Assembly: GCA_033807695.1 (NCBI GenBank)
Contig: CM066308.1
Location: forward strand, 3,658,001 to 3,722,000
Direction: 5' to 3'
Source of the DNA: Daedaleopsis sinensis
Taxonomy: Eukaryota > Basidiomycota > Agaricomycetes > Polyporales > Polyporaceae
DNA: 64,000 bases
The position numbers and the translations under genes are program-made. This document shows positions 1 through 12,407 of this stretch, piece by piece (the stretch's first letter is position 1; each line of letters opens with the position of its first letter). The notes under the pieces are model-generated. The model saw nothing but the letters and a program-made list of their open reading frames with translations, ran no database searches and was not told the DNA's origin.

Positions 1-1003
1 TGAGTCTTTCCGTCGAAGTCCTATCTTGCAAGGCTCGTTGACTGTAAGGATCACTCAGGTACGCCTCAATGACACATGCCGGCGACTGAACAAACCCTTT
101 TACGCCGGCGGGACGTATGGTCTCCTGGGCTACATCTTCTGCGATCTGCTCCAGCATGACTACATCGCTCCGTACGTCGTGTCTTTCTTCGTGGTCTCAC
201 ACTAGCTCTTGTTCATTATGCGCGCCGCGTGGATTACGCTCCCACAACTATTGCTGTGCCGCGCCGCAGGGACCGGTCGGCGCAGAAGGACGCCGCGAAA
301 AACGTCAAGGTGACGGCGACATACACCCCCCTTCGTACTGCGCTCCAGCACCGCTGGACAGGGATGACGCGGAGGCAGACAAAAGAGGTCAACCCTGTGA
401 TTCCGTTCTCTGTGCTCGGTGAGCCCGTCAACGTTACTTAGGCTCCCTCGCCGTTAACCTCGAGCTGACGACGTCCACGCTGGGGGTGGGGCACGCAGCT
501 GTGTGGGAGTACCAGGCCACACATGGGGGCGCGCTGCCCGACGACGCCGACGCCGCGACAGAGCTCGAGGCGATAGCGAACAAGCTTATCTCCGACGCGG
601 ACGTGAACAAGCAGGTGCTGGCCGCCATCCCGCGAGAGCTCGTTGAGTGCGCATATCTCTTGCCACGCTCTCATCGGGATTTGTCTTGCTGATCATTGCC
701 ATGGACGTCCTTTATCTCCGCTCGCTCGTATCGTCCTCCTCGTCTGCTATCGCCCATCGCCCATCGGATATTGTGTCCGTCGTCGATCATGCACCCCTGT
801 GTACATGGTGCGTGGTCGACGTCGTCAGGACGCTGGCTTCGACCGCGGCACACGAGATGTCCCCGGTGTGTGCGGTCGTGGGTGGGCTGCTCGCGCAAGA
901 CATACTCAAGGCCCTGGCTGCGCGCGAGCCGCCCATCGCTAACTTCTTCACCTTTGATGGAAACCTGGGCGGTGGGACTGTCGTCAGGATGGCCATGCCG
1001 TAA
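1..1003 (+). CDS. AOS1: SUMO-activating enzyme E1 subunit 1 (Aos1/SAE1), 3' part
   Basis: Aos1 pairs with Uba2 to adenylate SUMO and pass it to Ubc9 in the nucleus. Only the C-terminal part is in the window; the N-terminal ThiF fold lies upstream. Coding pieces read about 59-171, 270-418, 442-646 and 829-1003, with phase-consistent GT/AG introns between them. The first reads L-N-D-T-C-R-R-L-N-K-P-F-Y-A-G. The third contains V-W-E-Y-Q and a helix rich in A and E. The last contains E-M-S-P-V-C-A-V-V-G-G and N-F-F-T-F-D-G, the conserved end of SAE1 where the adenylation fold closes. The intron 647-828 (182 nt) is longer than its neighbours. The stop is TAA at 1001-1003. The transcript converges on FOL3. 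Family assignment is confident; the exact first exon edge near base 59 is an inference. Confidence 0.9.
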
Positions 1004-2812
1004 ATCTCGGGCAGTCAATCACCAAGGCCAGGGTCGCAATGTTAGTGTGGGTAGGGGACGACGTCGTATGTAGTGGGCGATGATGCAAGAGGTGTAACGC
1101 GTACCTAGGAGGTGAAAACAGCGAGACCGATCCTGGAGAGTGAAGACTGGGGAGTAGGTATGCGGCAGGCGTCAGGTCGCAAGGCCCATCGGGGACCTAC
1201 ATAGTGCTTGATTCCCATTGCCCAGTGCTGGATGATCAATGCTCTACGCGTACACATCTGCGCTGACGGTGTAATTCCGACCATCTCGCGCTCGTTCACA
1301 GCTGTTCACAGTGCCCTGCATCCGCTGCATTACGCATCAAGGTTCAGCGGCGAATCAACGTCCTTCGATTCACAGCGGTGAGCGGGTCGGTATCCTCCCT
1401 CCCGCTCGCAATGGTCTCGACCTCAGCCCCAACATGTTTGGCAACACTCGGTGAGTCCATCTGCCCTGTCCCAGGAACCCCACACCCCGTGCAAGCACCC
1501 CGAGGCGATCACCACTTCCGGGTCGCTCAGGCTCTTGGAGGCAGAAACCACTCGTAGTAGCCAAACGCGGTTAGCATGCAGCGTGGGACGGAAAGAAACA
1601 AGCTTTCTATTGCGATCTCGCTCGCTCAATTGCGCGCTGCGCCAACATCCGCCCGAGGCTGTCCCGACATACCCCAAGCAGCCGCGAGGGGGCCCAGGGC
1701 ACTCCCAGGGCCCTGGTTCGCCATAGACCGCGGTTGGCGCGCCGCATCGCGGTGCCCACGGCAAACGAGCGTACATGGCCGATCGGCCGCGATCGGTCTC
1801 TCATGGCCCTCTCCATGCGCGTGCTGTGGGGCACCAGGTCTGAATGGCGTGGGTGCACGGCGCCAGCGGAGGGCGGCGGATGGCGAGGGTTTGCACGCCA
1901 GCGAGATGACCGGAGCAGTCGCTGCTACGGCAGGAGGCCGTCTTGCACAATGTGTATGGTTCGCTGAATGCACGCAGTGCTCCTGACCTCTGCGTGCGGG
2001 ATGCCGGGTGCCCACGGGAGGTCGGGGAGAGTGTTCTCGGGATAAGTGTCGGAGAAATGGGCGGGCGCATGCTATGGTCCTGTGTACATGTGCAGGCACT
2101 CTGGGGTCTGGGCGCGTCCGACGCTGTTCGTCTCCGGCGGCGGATTGGGAGAGGACGTCATAGCGTGGGCGCAGTGCATGCTAAGAGGCATTAGCAAACC
2201 GTGGCTGGCCGGTAAGTACTGATGTATGATGTTCAGGCATTCAGCTCTGATCTCGCGACACGGCTCGGCGATTCAGGTAGATTTAATTGCCTCAATCGAG
2301 CGTGGTAGCTACCGGGGGACTCGGACTCAGAGGGCCTACTGGTCGTATCATGCCGTCATGTCGGAACCATGAGGGTACGTACGTAGGTAGGCTTCTCATA
2401 CTGGAATTGCCTCCTCTGGCAGTCTCTGCCTGATGGTCCCAACAATAAATTTTCTCCTCCGACAATCATCGAGCGAGTCTATGCATCTCATCAAGGGTCT
2501 CCCTGACCTGGCAAGAAGCATATACTTAACCGCAGCTTTCTGAACATAGCTCGAAGCATGCCCACATGATCGCAGTACTATACACTGATGACCTGAACTT
2601 CTTCGAACCGCATTCCCTCTCCCAATCTCCAGCATTCTACTTTCCATCTCTGTCTTTGAAACTTGCGACATGAGGTTCTCGGCCATCCCCTCGTTCAGGC
2701 TGCCCTCGTGAATAGCCGGCAGGCTCTAACCCTCGGACTCCCGCATCGCACCCCGAGAAGCAGCCCGACCGCAATCAATTCGATTCTCGTACCCCACCTG
2801 CCCAAGAGACCC
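1004..2812. other. Intergenic, convergent 3' ends of AOS1 and FOL3
   Basis: About 1.8 kb between two converging genes. Open frames here are short, overlap on both strands and show no recognisable protein or consistent splice chain. A GC-rich stretch at about 1,600-2,150 explains the long antisense frames. I see no RNA gene or repeat. Confidence 0.5.
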
Positions 2813-4426
2813 TCAGTTCGTGCCCCAGATCTCCTGCGCCTGCCCGAACTTCTCTAGCAGCCGATAAAAATCCGCCACGAGGTAGAGGCTGCCGGCGAGC
2901 ACGACGAGGGCGTCCTCCCCACCCCGCCGACGGCCCATTGCCCATCTCAGAGCACGCTCGACGTGCTCCGTGCGCGGAGGACGTTCCAGCGCTAGCCTGT
3001 CGGCGTCCGCCTTTGGGTCGGCAGACATCTTGGCTGCGGTCGAGGTGAACGTCGCATCGGCTGATTGCGACTCGTCCGCCTCGGTCGTGTCTTCGAAAAT
3101 CTCGATACCGCTTAAGTCGGAGGACGGGACGAGCGTCTCTATCGCGGCACGCATCGTTGCGGGGGGCACCGCGCTGATCCACGGCATGCGCTGGGGCTGG
3201 GTAAACGAGAGCAGGGCGGCACCGAGGCGGAGTTCGCGCGACTTCGACAGCAGCTCGCGGATCGCGAAGAGCGGGCCTAGCGTTTGCTCTGGAGTCTTGG
3301 GCGGGGAGTGCGAGAGCCCCAGTACGTACGTGAGCGTAAGAGGCCCGCTCCCCGTGCTCGGCAGCATGCTTGAGAGATACGCCGCGAGCGCGGTCGCGGA
3401 CGCCGGGTTGTGCGCGCCATCCGCGAGGACAAGCACCCGCGATCCGTCAGGGTTTGCTAGTGCGGGCCCAGGCCGGTCTTGGGGAAGCGAGATCGTGTGA
3501 TACGAGAGCCTTCCCGGCCAGCGTGTCGCTCTGATCCCACTAGCGATGGTGGCGGGCGAGAGACGATCGCGCAGGGCGAGCTCCGGGCGCTGGCATGCCG
3601 GATGGGTGAGGAGAGCCGATACAATGCCCGCGGCGGTGCCTAGGTTGCCGAGTTGGTGCTCTCCGTGCAGTGGGAGAATGGCCCGTATAGACTCCGCGAA
3701 AGCAGGGAGCGAGACGTGGACAGCCTGGAGGAGCGGAACCCCGATGCCAGTCCCGGCGGGGGTCTGAGCGCCATCGAGCTCCTCGTCCCATTCGACCGGG
3801 GTAACTGGGCAGTAGGGAAGCAGGTCCCCACCGGCCGTGTCAACTACCGATCGCGCGACATCTTGGACTTGTCGGTGTACCTGCGGCCCCAGGATGAAGG
3901 GCTTGCCCCGCCTGGCGATCGCAGCCTTCTCGCGGGTGATCTGCTCGACGGTATCGCCGAGGAGGGCCTGGTGGTCGAGGTCCACGGCCGTCAGCGCGGA
4001 AGCGAGGATAACCGCGTCCGGGACGACGTTCGTCGCGTCGAGCCGGCCGCCCATGCCGACCTCGAGCACGACGATGTCGACCTTGGCGCGCTCGAAGATA
4101 AGCAGCGCAAAGCAGGTGAAGAGCTCAAAGTTGGATGCGCCGATCGCATGTTGCTCGTCCAGCCGGTGGATCTCTTCGCGCACAGGCCAGAAGAGGGCGG
4201 GGGAGACAGGTTTGTTCTGGATGCATATGCCGTCGACGAAGCTGAGCAAATGGGGGCTGTTGAAACGTCCGACGACAAGCCCCGAGGCCGCAAGAATGGA
4301 AGAGACGTAGGCGCATACGCTACCCTTGCCGTTTGTTCCCGTTATGTGGATTGTCGGTCGGGTGTATGGTTCCGGAAAAACATCCAACAGCTTGCGGATT
4401 CTGTCGAGTGAGAGATCAATCGACAT
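2813..4426 (-). CDS. FOL3: Dihydrofolate synthase (folylpolyglutamate synthase family)
   Basis: Adds glutamate to dihydropteroate to make dihydrofolate, an ATP-dependent Mur-ligase-type reaction of folate synthesis. One uninterrupted frame of 537 codons from the chosen start M-S-I-D-L-S-L-D-R-I, which matches the N terminus of yeast Fol3; an in-frame ATG ten codons upstream (4456) is possible. The P-loop T-G-T-N-G-K-G-S-V lies near residue 30, G-M-G-G-R-L-D-A-T-N-V about residue 125, the ligase motif W-P-G-R-L in the second half, then D-G-A-H-N and a C-terminal V-V-L-A-G-S-L-Y-L. The protein is longer than yeast Fol3 because of an acidic insert before the last 70 residues. It is the only clearly intronless gene in the window. 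Confident. Confidence 0.95.
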   Translation of the reverse strand: MSIDLSLDRIRKLLDVFPEPYTRPTIHITGTNGKGSVCAYVSSILAASGLVVGRFNSPHLLSFVDGICIQNKPVSPALFWPVREEIHRLDEQHAIGASNFELFTCFALLIFERAKVDIVVLEVGMGGRLDATNVVPDAVILASALTAVDLDHQALLGDTVEQITREKAAIARRGKPFILGPQVHRQVQDVARSVVDTAGGDLLPYCPVTPVEWDEELDGAQTPAGTGIGVPLLQAVHVSLPAFAESIRAILPLHGEHQLGNLGTAAGIVSALLTHPACQRPELALRDRLSPATIASGIRATRWPGRLSYHTISLPQDRPGPALANPDGSRVLVLADGAHNPASATALAAYLSSMLPSTGSGPLTLTYVLGLSHSPPKTPEQTLGPLFAIRELLSKSRELRLGAALLSFTQPQRMPWISAVPPATMRAAIETLVPSSDLSGIEIFEDTTEADESQSADATFTSTAAKMSADPKADADRLALERPPRTEHVERALRWAMGRRRGGEDALVVLAGSLYLVADFYRLLEKFGQAQEIWGTN

Positions 4427-5099
4427 ATCGAGCGCTCTGTGAGTTGCATGAGACAATTGAATATCCGCAAAAACTCAATGGCATACAAACCTCAAGAATG
4501 TACTTTCCCGCTGCGAGTACTACAAGACGGTAGCACGAGAAGTGAGTGAGGAGCTTCGCAATGACTCCTTTTTGTACACCTATAGAGTTCAATGTTCAAT
4601 ACGAATCCATTATAATTCAATTGTATTCGTGAGAACTCGTCCGCCACCAAGCGCCTCCGAGTCGGTCTCTCTGAGTCTCCCTCGAGCTCCCTTACTCCAA
4701 TCGTGGATTCTCAACTTGAAACAAAGCCATTATCTGGTGTAGCACGAGCGTTATTAGATGAGGAGTGTGCCATGAGTCGGAACACACCTCAGCTGGGCTA
4801 ACGGTGACGGGTTCGCCATCGACTACCGGCACTACGGCCGATGATAAGTACTCGGACAATCCAGGGTAGACAACTGCGACAACAGGGTTTACGAACATAG
4901 GCAACCATAGGGCAAGAGACATTACAAGGATCTGCGGTAAGAACTAGGGACTAGCACGAAACTACTAACATAGGACGGGGTGATATGGCGTTAAGCACGG
5001 AGATCTGGGGAGAAAACAAGCACTATCGCATGAAGACTGAAAACGAGCACTGTACAAGGTGCACCTGTTCCACCGCAGATTCTACAGGGATACACGCGG
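4427..5099. other. Intergenic between FOL3 5' end and SMC6 3' end
   Basis: Holds the FOL3 upstream region and the SMC6 3' region. A minus-strand frame from 4922 begins with a hydrophobic stretch that could be a signal peptide and runs into a GT donor-like site, but no convincing second exon follows. I do not call it a gene. Confidence 0.4.
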
Positions 5100-8000
5100 T
5101 CAGAACGAGAGGACTCCTTGGCCGCGCTCCGGGTCCGACATCCGGTGGACACGGACGGTGTTCCCGATCTGGATGTTCGTCATGTCCTGCGGCGTGATGA
5201 GCACGTATTGTTTGCGGTTCGACATGTTTGCAGTCTCGATCTGGCAGGAACGAGGATGCCGAGGTCAGCTCATGCGGCGGACGTCGCTGAAGAACGGAAG
5301 ACTCACCATCATCTTCATACTGATACGGCGGTTAACCGCGTCCATGAAGACATCGAACTCATCTATAAGACCGGCTGTGAGCGGATAACGCACGGAACAG
5401 ACATGGTGCGACCTGTACATACCGAGGCAACGGATAGGACAGCCGATGGACTCCCAGAGCGAAAGGAGCAGGCAGATAGTCGAGAACGATTTCTCACCAC
5501 CGCTGAGCGAGCGCGGGTCCTTCTCGCGGTTGTTCTGTTGCGTCAGGTTCTGGTCGTCGGTTTGTACCTAGAAATCCGTGAGCGACATCAGAACCAACAT
5601 GGGGTGTATGTATCGCACCTTCAGATCCAGCTTCCCCGTGACGTGGTCGAACAGGACCTTGCCGAAATAGCCACGGTTGGAAAGGTGGTAACCGAAGTAC
5701 ACCTTGCATCGAAGCGCGATGTGGCGGCGGAACTCGTGCCATCTGGCCAAGCGAGCTTTCACGGACTCCTTCAGGGCCTACTTGCAGTGTCAATATGGCA
5801 TTCGGCAGGAACGGGAACAGGAACAAGTCACGCACTTTGTTGAGATTGTTCAATTCCTTAATCTCTCCCTTTACAGTGTCCAAATTCTCCTTCTTCCTGT
5901 TCAGCTCCTTCGCAATCTCCTCGATGGATGCTCCCTGACGCTTCTCCCGCTCTCGCAGGGCATGTTGCACTGCTTCCAGGTTACGCTGCACCTCTTCGGC
6001 CGAACGTGGGTTCGGGAAGCGCTCGCAGAAGCTGGTTGCTTTCTCAGTCCAGGCCTGAGGAGGCGTGAGCACGAAGCAAAAGTTCACCTTGACGGCATGC
6101 TCACCACGAACTCCTGCTGGACGTCGTCGGCCGCGCCCTGTGCTACCTTGAGTTTCTCGCGCTCCGCATCCGCCTTGGCTTGGTGGTGCGTAATCAGGTT
6201 GTCCTCGTTCATGCGTTCGGTGACTACCGACGAGAGGCGATCCTGTACTCAAAGTGAGGCGAAATATCTTATATGGGCGATAGCGGACGTACTTGAACGC
6301 GGTCGCGGTTGTGGTCGAATTCGTTCATCTGCTTGCGCACTTGCTCCATCTCTTCATGCAATGGCCGCTGCTCGTCGGTCACCTTCTGCTTCTCTCTCGC
6401 CAGCTGCTCGAACTGCGCGAGGATGTTTGCCTTTTCGCCCATCGATTCCTGTTCGTGCCGATGTAAACAACCGAACGGTCGCTGATGAGCATGTAGCCGA
6501 CGCTCACCTGAAGTTCATCCTGAAGCGTCTGGATGTTTACGGGCAGCTCCTCGTTCAGCTCGAGCTGCAGGTTGTTGATGATGGTCTTCAGTTGGCGACA
6601 TTCTTGGTTGAGCTGGCGCTCCTTGATCTACAGCAAAAGTGAGCCACCAGTAGATGAACCGGGGGCAAAGCAGTCCATCATACCTGCAGTTGGTCGATCT
6701 GTCTCTTAGCATGCGTGAACTGTGCCTGCAGCGCGGGTATCTGGTTGCCGAGAGCGAGCAAGTTGTTGTTGTGTTCTTCTTGCTGGGCATACCAGCGCCT
6801 GACCGCAGTGATCATAAGCACTTTAACCAGAACCACGGGCAGGTGAAACAGACCTCTTCTCGGATTCAGCATTGTTGTTTCGGAATAAAAGATTACGCGG
6901 ATCATTCCCGCGTAGCGCAGGAACCACGGACGACTGTCCACCTCCCTCCCTACATACCGCTATGAACATCCGACATGAAACATCAGGGAGGAGTCAACAC
7001 CTACGAGAAACGGACGACCCGATAGAAGTCGCCTGACATTGCCTGGCCACCGGTGCCCAAAGACATGAGCATTTGATCGGCGTCCGCACGAGTCTGCGCG
7101 AGTAACACGCTCTCGATGTGGGCGTTGTTGACCAACTGACGTAGGACATAGTCGTTCGATACCTGCAACACGGCATGACTGAGACACGCGGATAGAGTGA
7201 CTTTGCCAGCGTTCGTACCTCGAGGGCGCGAAGCACGGTCAAGTAGTTCTGGGGGGGCTCTCCCTCGCTGAAATCGAATAAGTCGACCTCAGAAATGATG
7301 ATCTGGCACTGCTTACTATATGCCTGTGAGTGACTCATGCGTTGAGGAGGTACAAAGGCACTGACTTTCCACTCCTCGAGAGGATATCCGCCAACGCAGG
7401 GCGGTCACGAGCGTCCGTAATAGCGAAGCTGCTCATCATACCACCGATGATGACTTGGAGAAGCTTGCCCCACTTCTCCGGCTCCCTGACCTTGACATAC
7501 AACCCGAACGGACCGACAGGCGGCTGGCCATGCCACCTGCTGCGCTGGATCTCGGCGACGACCTGTTCCATATTGGTCCCGAACTGGGCGTACTTGCTCC
7601 GCTCCATCTGCGTGAGAGTACGAATGTGCCCGTCACACTCGACGATGAGATCTTTAAGTGCTTTGGCCTGTGCGTTGAGGCGGTCTCCCTCTGCGTGTGC
7701 GCTCTCTGCTTCAGTTTGCAAGCGCCTGCGGTCCTCGCCTATGCTCTTGAGTTCGTTCTCTTTCTCTTTTAGTTGCGTTGTCGCCTGTTCCAGCTGCGCG
7801 TTGGCTCGATCGCGCTTTTCACGAGAACGAGACTCCATGCGGGCTTGCTCGTCGCTGATCTGTTTCTCTAACGCGGCGATAGCATTGTTGACACCAGCGA
7901 AAGACTCATTGAACGTCTTCTCTTCGTTCTATGAAGGGATAATCATCACCATGTTTCAAACATGTGACCGTCATACGTACCTTGAGCTGAGTCATCCTAC

Positions 8001-9744
8001 CCTTAGAGGCCTTGAGCTGTTGTGAGATTTCCTCCTTACGCTTCGCGAGGGTATCGACGTTGCCAAGCGCGTCTAATTCCTCCTCGAGTTCAACAACCTT
8101 TTCGTTCCACTTCGCGCGACGCGCCTGGACAACCTGCTTAGAATCAACGTCAAGGGATCCAATGATGAATTCTGTACCTCGGCCTGCTGGACAAGAGTCT
8201 CGTTCTTGTCGATCTTGTGCTGAATCGCCGCCACGTCCTTCAGCTTGCGCTCCAGTTCCTATAAGTGCTTCAGATTGAAGCGTATGACAAGAAGCAGACT
8301 AATCCCTACGCACCTCTTCCTTGGCAGCGACATGAGCCCAAGCGAGCTCCTTCTTCAGCTCGTCGGCCTTGTGACGCTGCTCCCGAGCCCTTTTGGCTTC
8401 CTCATAGCGCTCCTTGACCTCGGCATACGCGCTTTCAAGGTCGGGAAGGACGGCGGCTTTGCGCTTGAGGACCTTGGCAGTCTGGCTGATGTTCTCCATG
8501 CACGTTTGATATTCCTCACTAAGTTGGCTCAGCTGAGTACCCTTCAGGAAAAACTATGGAACATCCATCAGCAAATGACCGAATCGCAGGACTTTCAGGA
8601 GGTACCTTGTACTTGTCACTCGGAGAAGACGCAGAGAGGAATTGCCTGTGAGGAGGGTCAGTGGACGATACCTGACAAGTCATCACCAATGAACTCGCCT
8701 AGCGGAATCTGTGCAGGAATGGTTAGTATCTAGACTAACGACAGACATACAAAGACATACCCTGAGTGAGAATGTTCATCGGGTTATCGACCTGGATATT
8801 CATATGGTCGCATATTGCCTGTAGCTCCTCCCGCTTAGTAGAAACGACTTTGCCATCTTTGCTCTTGATCTTGTAAGAAGACGCGCCATCTTTCGTGAAG
8901 CGGCGAGTGATGACGATGCTCTTCCCGTAGTCCTTAGGCCTGTACGCCTCCTCACCCTGGTTCTTCAAAACAACGGAAACTTCCGCGACTCTGTCATGGG
9001 GTCAGTAACGTCTCGAAGTACCGGGCTACAACAGAGCTTACTGCTGTCCTTCGCGGATGAACGACTTGAGGCCGCTGCCACGACCAGTGGAGGTGGCCTT
9101 GCCTCCAAGCGCCACGGTGAGTGCAGAGAGAACAGCGCTCTTACCGCCTGCGGAGCGCTGTGAGTGGTGGGCGCTAAGATAACTGTACAATACTCACTTC
9201 CGTTGTGGCCTGGGAGGGTGTGGTCAAAGACAGCCGCAGCACCTAAGTACAAGGAACTCACCAATGATGAAGTTGATCTGCGGCCCGAGTGAAAACGTCA
9301 AGAACTTGTGGCACATGAACTGGGTCATCTCGATGTGCTCGATGATACCCATCTCAGCAATGCCCTACACACGTTCATGATACAAGCCACCATTCAGGTT
9401 TTCTCGTCTCATTGCCAGGAGCGAGAGGAAGCACTCACCCCCTGGGTCTTTGTCTTGTTCATGAGTCGCTCACGAATCTTCTCCTCATTCTCTTCCTCAA
9501 ACTTCTTCTCCTCATCCTCGTCTGGCTCTTGTATCGTCGCGTCCTCGTCCTCGTCGTCGTCGGGATCGATAGCTTCATGGTTGCGCGTACGCTCCTTGCC
9601 CTTACGAGAGCCCTTGCCACTGCGCCTCTGAGTTTGGTGGTGCTCTTCGTCGCTCTCAGTCGTCCTAGAACGCTTGGAGGCGGGCTCAGACCCGTTCTCG
9701 TCATCGGAATCGGCAACAGTTCTGCGTTTGGCCATGTCTGGCAC
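5100..9744 (-). CDS. SMC6: Structural maintenance of chromosomes protein 6
   Basis: Core ATPase of the SMC5/6 complex, which acts in DNA repair, replication-fork stability and rDNA segregation; its Nse2 subunit is a SUMO ligase. The chain starts M-P-D-M-A-K-R-R at 9744 with a basic and acidic disordered tail. It then gives G-I-I-E-H-I-E-M and F-M-C-H-K-F-L, Walker A (G-H-N-G-S-G-K-S) spread over three exons near 9,170-9,265, and the SMC6-typical N-P-M-N-I-L-T-Q near 8,770. Coiled-coil exons and a hinge at about 7,335-7,640 (G-P-F-G-L-Y-V-K) follow. The ABC signature L-S-G-G-E-K-S is at about 5,488-5,506 and Walker B C-P-I-R-C-L / D-E-F-D-V-F is split by an intron. The stop is TGA at 5100-5102. 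Many short introns, so internal exon edges are approximate; identity is confident. Confidence 0.93.
9198..9209 (-). other. SMC6: 12-nt micro-exon in the SMC6 Walker A loop
   Basis: The upstream exon ends I-I-G in phase 1. The 12-nt exon supplies the rest of that codon plus H-N-G and the first base of the serine codon. The next exon opens with GC-GGT-AAG-AGC, giving S-G-K-S. Both neighbouring introns have GT/AG borders. Without this exon the P-loop cannot be completed. Confidence 0.8.
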
Positions 9745-10429
9745 AAATAGGAGATGGTGGTCAGGAGTAAGGAGGCCCTTGCCGGGGCTTCAGCGCGACG
9801 CGACGCGTTGGCGCCATGGAACAATGACAAATAACACGAGCACGTGCGCCGCGTTCACATAGCTACTTCCGCCAGGCGCCTATGCGGATGTCATCGAACA
9901 GACATCAGTACTAACCGCCCTTCCAATCTCAAGTTCGCTGCTCAACTATCAAGATGCAAGCAGCCCCACCGAAGCGACTGATGGTGACTGATGGTATACA
10001 GCAATGGAGAAGAAAGGTCTAACAAGTATGGGTAAGTATATACACGACATGTTAGGTGTAGTAAGTACACGGGGACCAGCAAGCCTTTCCAATGGATATG
10101 CATAGCGAATCCGAACAGCAAAGGATTAGGGAATCGTAAGAGCAGGACGATTCGTTGTGTCAGGGAGCATCACGACAGCAATAGTTTGTGTAGCAATGGG
10201 CATGACGAAATCCAACTCTGGAAAGGTTCAAGGTCAAATGAGGTGGATGGAAGGAGGATGCACAGAGATGGAGTGATTGCGAGAGACGGGAGCCGGGATG
10301 GATGTGATTGGTCGTAAAGAGTGGACGGGACACAGGTGACCAGCATGGTTACACTGATCCCAGCGGTGTGGGTGATAGATGGTCAAGACAGCGAATACGG
10401 TGAGGGTGGGTTAGCGTATAAACGATAAT
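9745..10429. other. Intergenic, SMC6 promoter side
   Basis: About 685 bp between the SMC6 start and the stop of the next minus-strand gene. I see no coding potential. It contains low-complexity GA-rich stretches at about 10,240-10,330. Confidence 0.5.
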
Positions 10430-12075
10430 TTACGAGGACCGGTTTAGAGGACTGTTCCGCCGACTGTTATGTTGATGCGGTTGCATATGAACACGATGGA
10501 CACTGCCGCTTCCGCTACGAGGCTCCATGGGGTATACGGCTGCTGCAGTTGGTATGGCCTCGAAGATACGTCTAGCGACAGTGTGGGTCGGCGATACATG
10601 GAAGGACTGATCGGTGGTTGATCCTCCGTGAGCATCAGTGGCGGCGGCGGCGGCGACGGATGCGGATTCGAGGGCTTTTTCGTTGGCACTTCCACCGATG
10701 GCCTTTGGCGCGGTGGACGTCGTGTTGTTGTGCGAGACGTACCAACCCAGACCGATCGCACCGGCAATGATCTGTGTAACTTCTGTTAGCTAATGTTCAG
10801 ACTGAGCGTTGAAGAGATACGAACAATCAAGAGGGTGACACCAATGATCCAAACCCAGCGTGACATACGAGTAGAACCGTTCTGCGTCTTCCGTAGCCAG
10901 ATGCTAGATACGATGTCGCTGTTAGCATCTTCGGGAACAATGATCTGTTCGGGCGACCTAGACCCACCTCTGCTTCTGTGCAGCCGGAGTAGCCATGTCC
11001 TCCTTCGCGACCATACTGAACCTGCGCCAGAAATCGTCACCCTTCTGCCCACGTCGTGGCAAGACCGTGTCTTCCGTATCAGAACGCATGATGGGCTGGG
11101 ATGCGAACTTGACATCGCGCGAGGTGGCGGTCGAGGGACGAGCGAAAGCCGGCGCGATGGGGACCATGGGAGGTTGCAACGGGTGGGGCGTGCTGGGCAT
11201 GCCTCCATATTCCGACATTTCCGGGGACGCGAGTGTACGTCCGTCAGGCGTGGCGGCGGGACTGGGGCGAGCGAGGTTCAGAGCGGCGACGGGGGCGGCA
11301 TACCCAGGCTGAGGTGCGGCCAGCGGGATCTTAGGCTGGGGAATCATCTGCTTGCTGTCGTGGAAGGGATTCTCCTTCTCATCAATATACTGGTCGTACC
11401 TGTTCATAGTGATGAGCAAAAGGCGAGGGAGAAAGAGGTAGAGGATAGTAGCGTTGGAGAGAGCGACTAGGGGGAGAGCGACCTCGAAGATGAGGATTGG
11501 TGATAAACAAGAATGCCTATCAAGAAGTCGTATTGTCTCGGAGCGATGTCTTCAAGCTCTCGTCGTTCTGCAAGTCAAGTGCGGTGGAGCACTCCATATC
11601 AGAGCCATGTCATCCTGACACCTGTCTCTTCGATGATGTGTTCGACCTCCCCATGCCTGCGGCCTGAAGCTGAAGGGGTTGACATCACGCCAGACTACTA
11701 GTACTGTAACCGGAGGCTTATACACTGCCGCCGAGCCCGTCTCTCCTGCCGTGACTTGTCTTGTATTGTCCATCGGCTCAGCAGAAAGGGCCCCCAGACC
11801 AGTCCACTGTCAAGGAGTTTCCATCCTCTCCTCGGCAAAACAAGCGTCGCTTACAGCGTTCACAGACGACCAGTCCACCCTCGTTCAACCTGCAAGCTAA
11901 ACGGCACGTACATGTTGTAGGCAGAGCTCCGTTCGTTCGGATCTGGAGGAGGTTGCTGTCTAATCCTGCGAGTTTGGTCCTGCTGGGGTCGGTCGTAGTA
12001 AGAGTCGGGTTCGTCGGTTGCGAAAGGCGGCTTGCCAGCGAGAGGAGGTGTACGATCGGTGACAGGCTGGGACAT
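10430..12075 (-). CDS. Single-pass membrane protein, basidiomycete family, function unknown
   Basis: Starts M-S-Q-P-V-T-D-R-T-P-P-L at 12075 with a proline- and charge-rich cytosolic-type region (Y-Y-D-R-P-Q, S-A-Y-N). Middle exons read R-Y-D-Q-Y-I-D-E-K-E-N-P-F, a P/A-rich linker, and D-D-F-W-R-R-F-S-M-V-A-K-E. The transmembrane segment is W-V-W-I-I-G-V-T-L-L-I joined across an intron to I-I-A-G-A-I-G-L-G-W-Y-V. A short Ser/Thr/Ala tail ends at TAA 10430-10432. The pattern (Y-Y-D-R-P near the start, P-G-Y-A-A-P-V-A-A-L-N-L in the linker, one TM near the end) matches an uncharacterised family I recall from Agaricomycete genomes; this is from memory. Middle exon edges around 11,450-11,900 are uncertain. 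It shares a short divergent promoter with PRP24. Confidence 0.75.
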
Positions 12076-12407
12076 ACGTTAAAAGGAGGGTAGTTGAAGA
12101 GAATGGATGCCTCGGATAGACCAAGACTGAGAGACCCGCCGTCGAGGAGCCCAAGGAAAGAAACAGGGAGATGATGGGAGGAGAGAAAGGGGACCGTGTG
12201 CACTTCGCCCTCGTCTACGCTTCCGGCTAAGTACGCAGCAACACAGAGCGCCCAACATTAATATGGACCAATCAGCGGGCGCCATTAACCCTAACCCCAC
12301 CCGGTGGGTCTCCTTGCTGTCCAGTGAGCAGACCTGTGGTCAACCTGTGTCCGACGCGTTTGTTCAACGTTTATATTCGGCGTCGACACACTTGCTAGGA
12401 CGTCGAC
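12076..12407. promoter_or_regulatory. Divergent promoter, membrane protein / PRP24
   Basis: 332 bp separates two divergent start codons (12075 on -, 12408 on +), so both promoters must lie here or overlap the genes. An AT-rich stretch (TTTATATTCG, about 12,369) lies about 40 bp before the PRP24 start. Confidence 0.6.

Noticed and set aside
3653..4411. 252-codon plus-strand frame over FOL3
   Set aside because: Antisense shadow of a clearly recognised GC-rich gene.
4692..4922. Small secreted protein between FOL3 and SMC6
   Set aside because: Only a hydrophobic start and a donor-like site; no convincing second exon or known relative.
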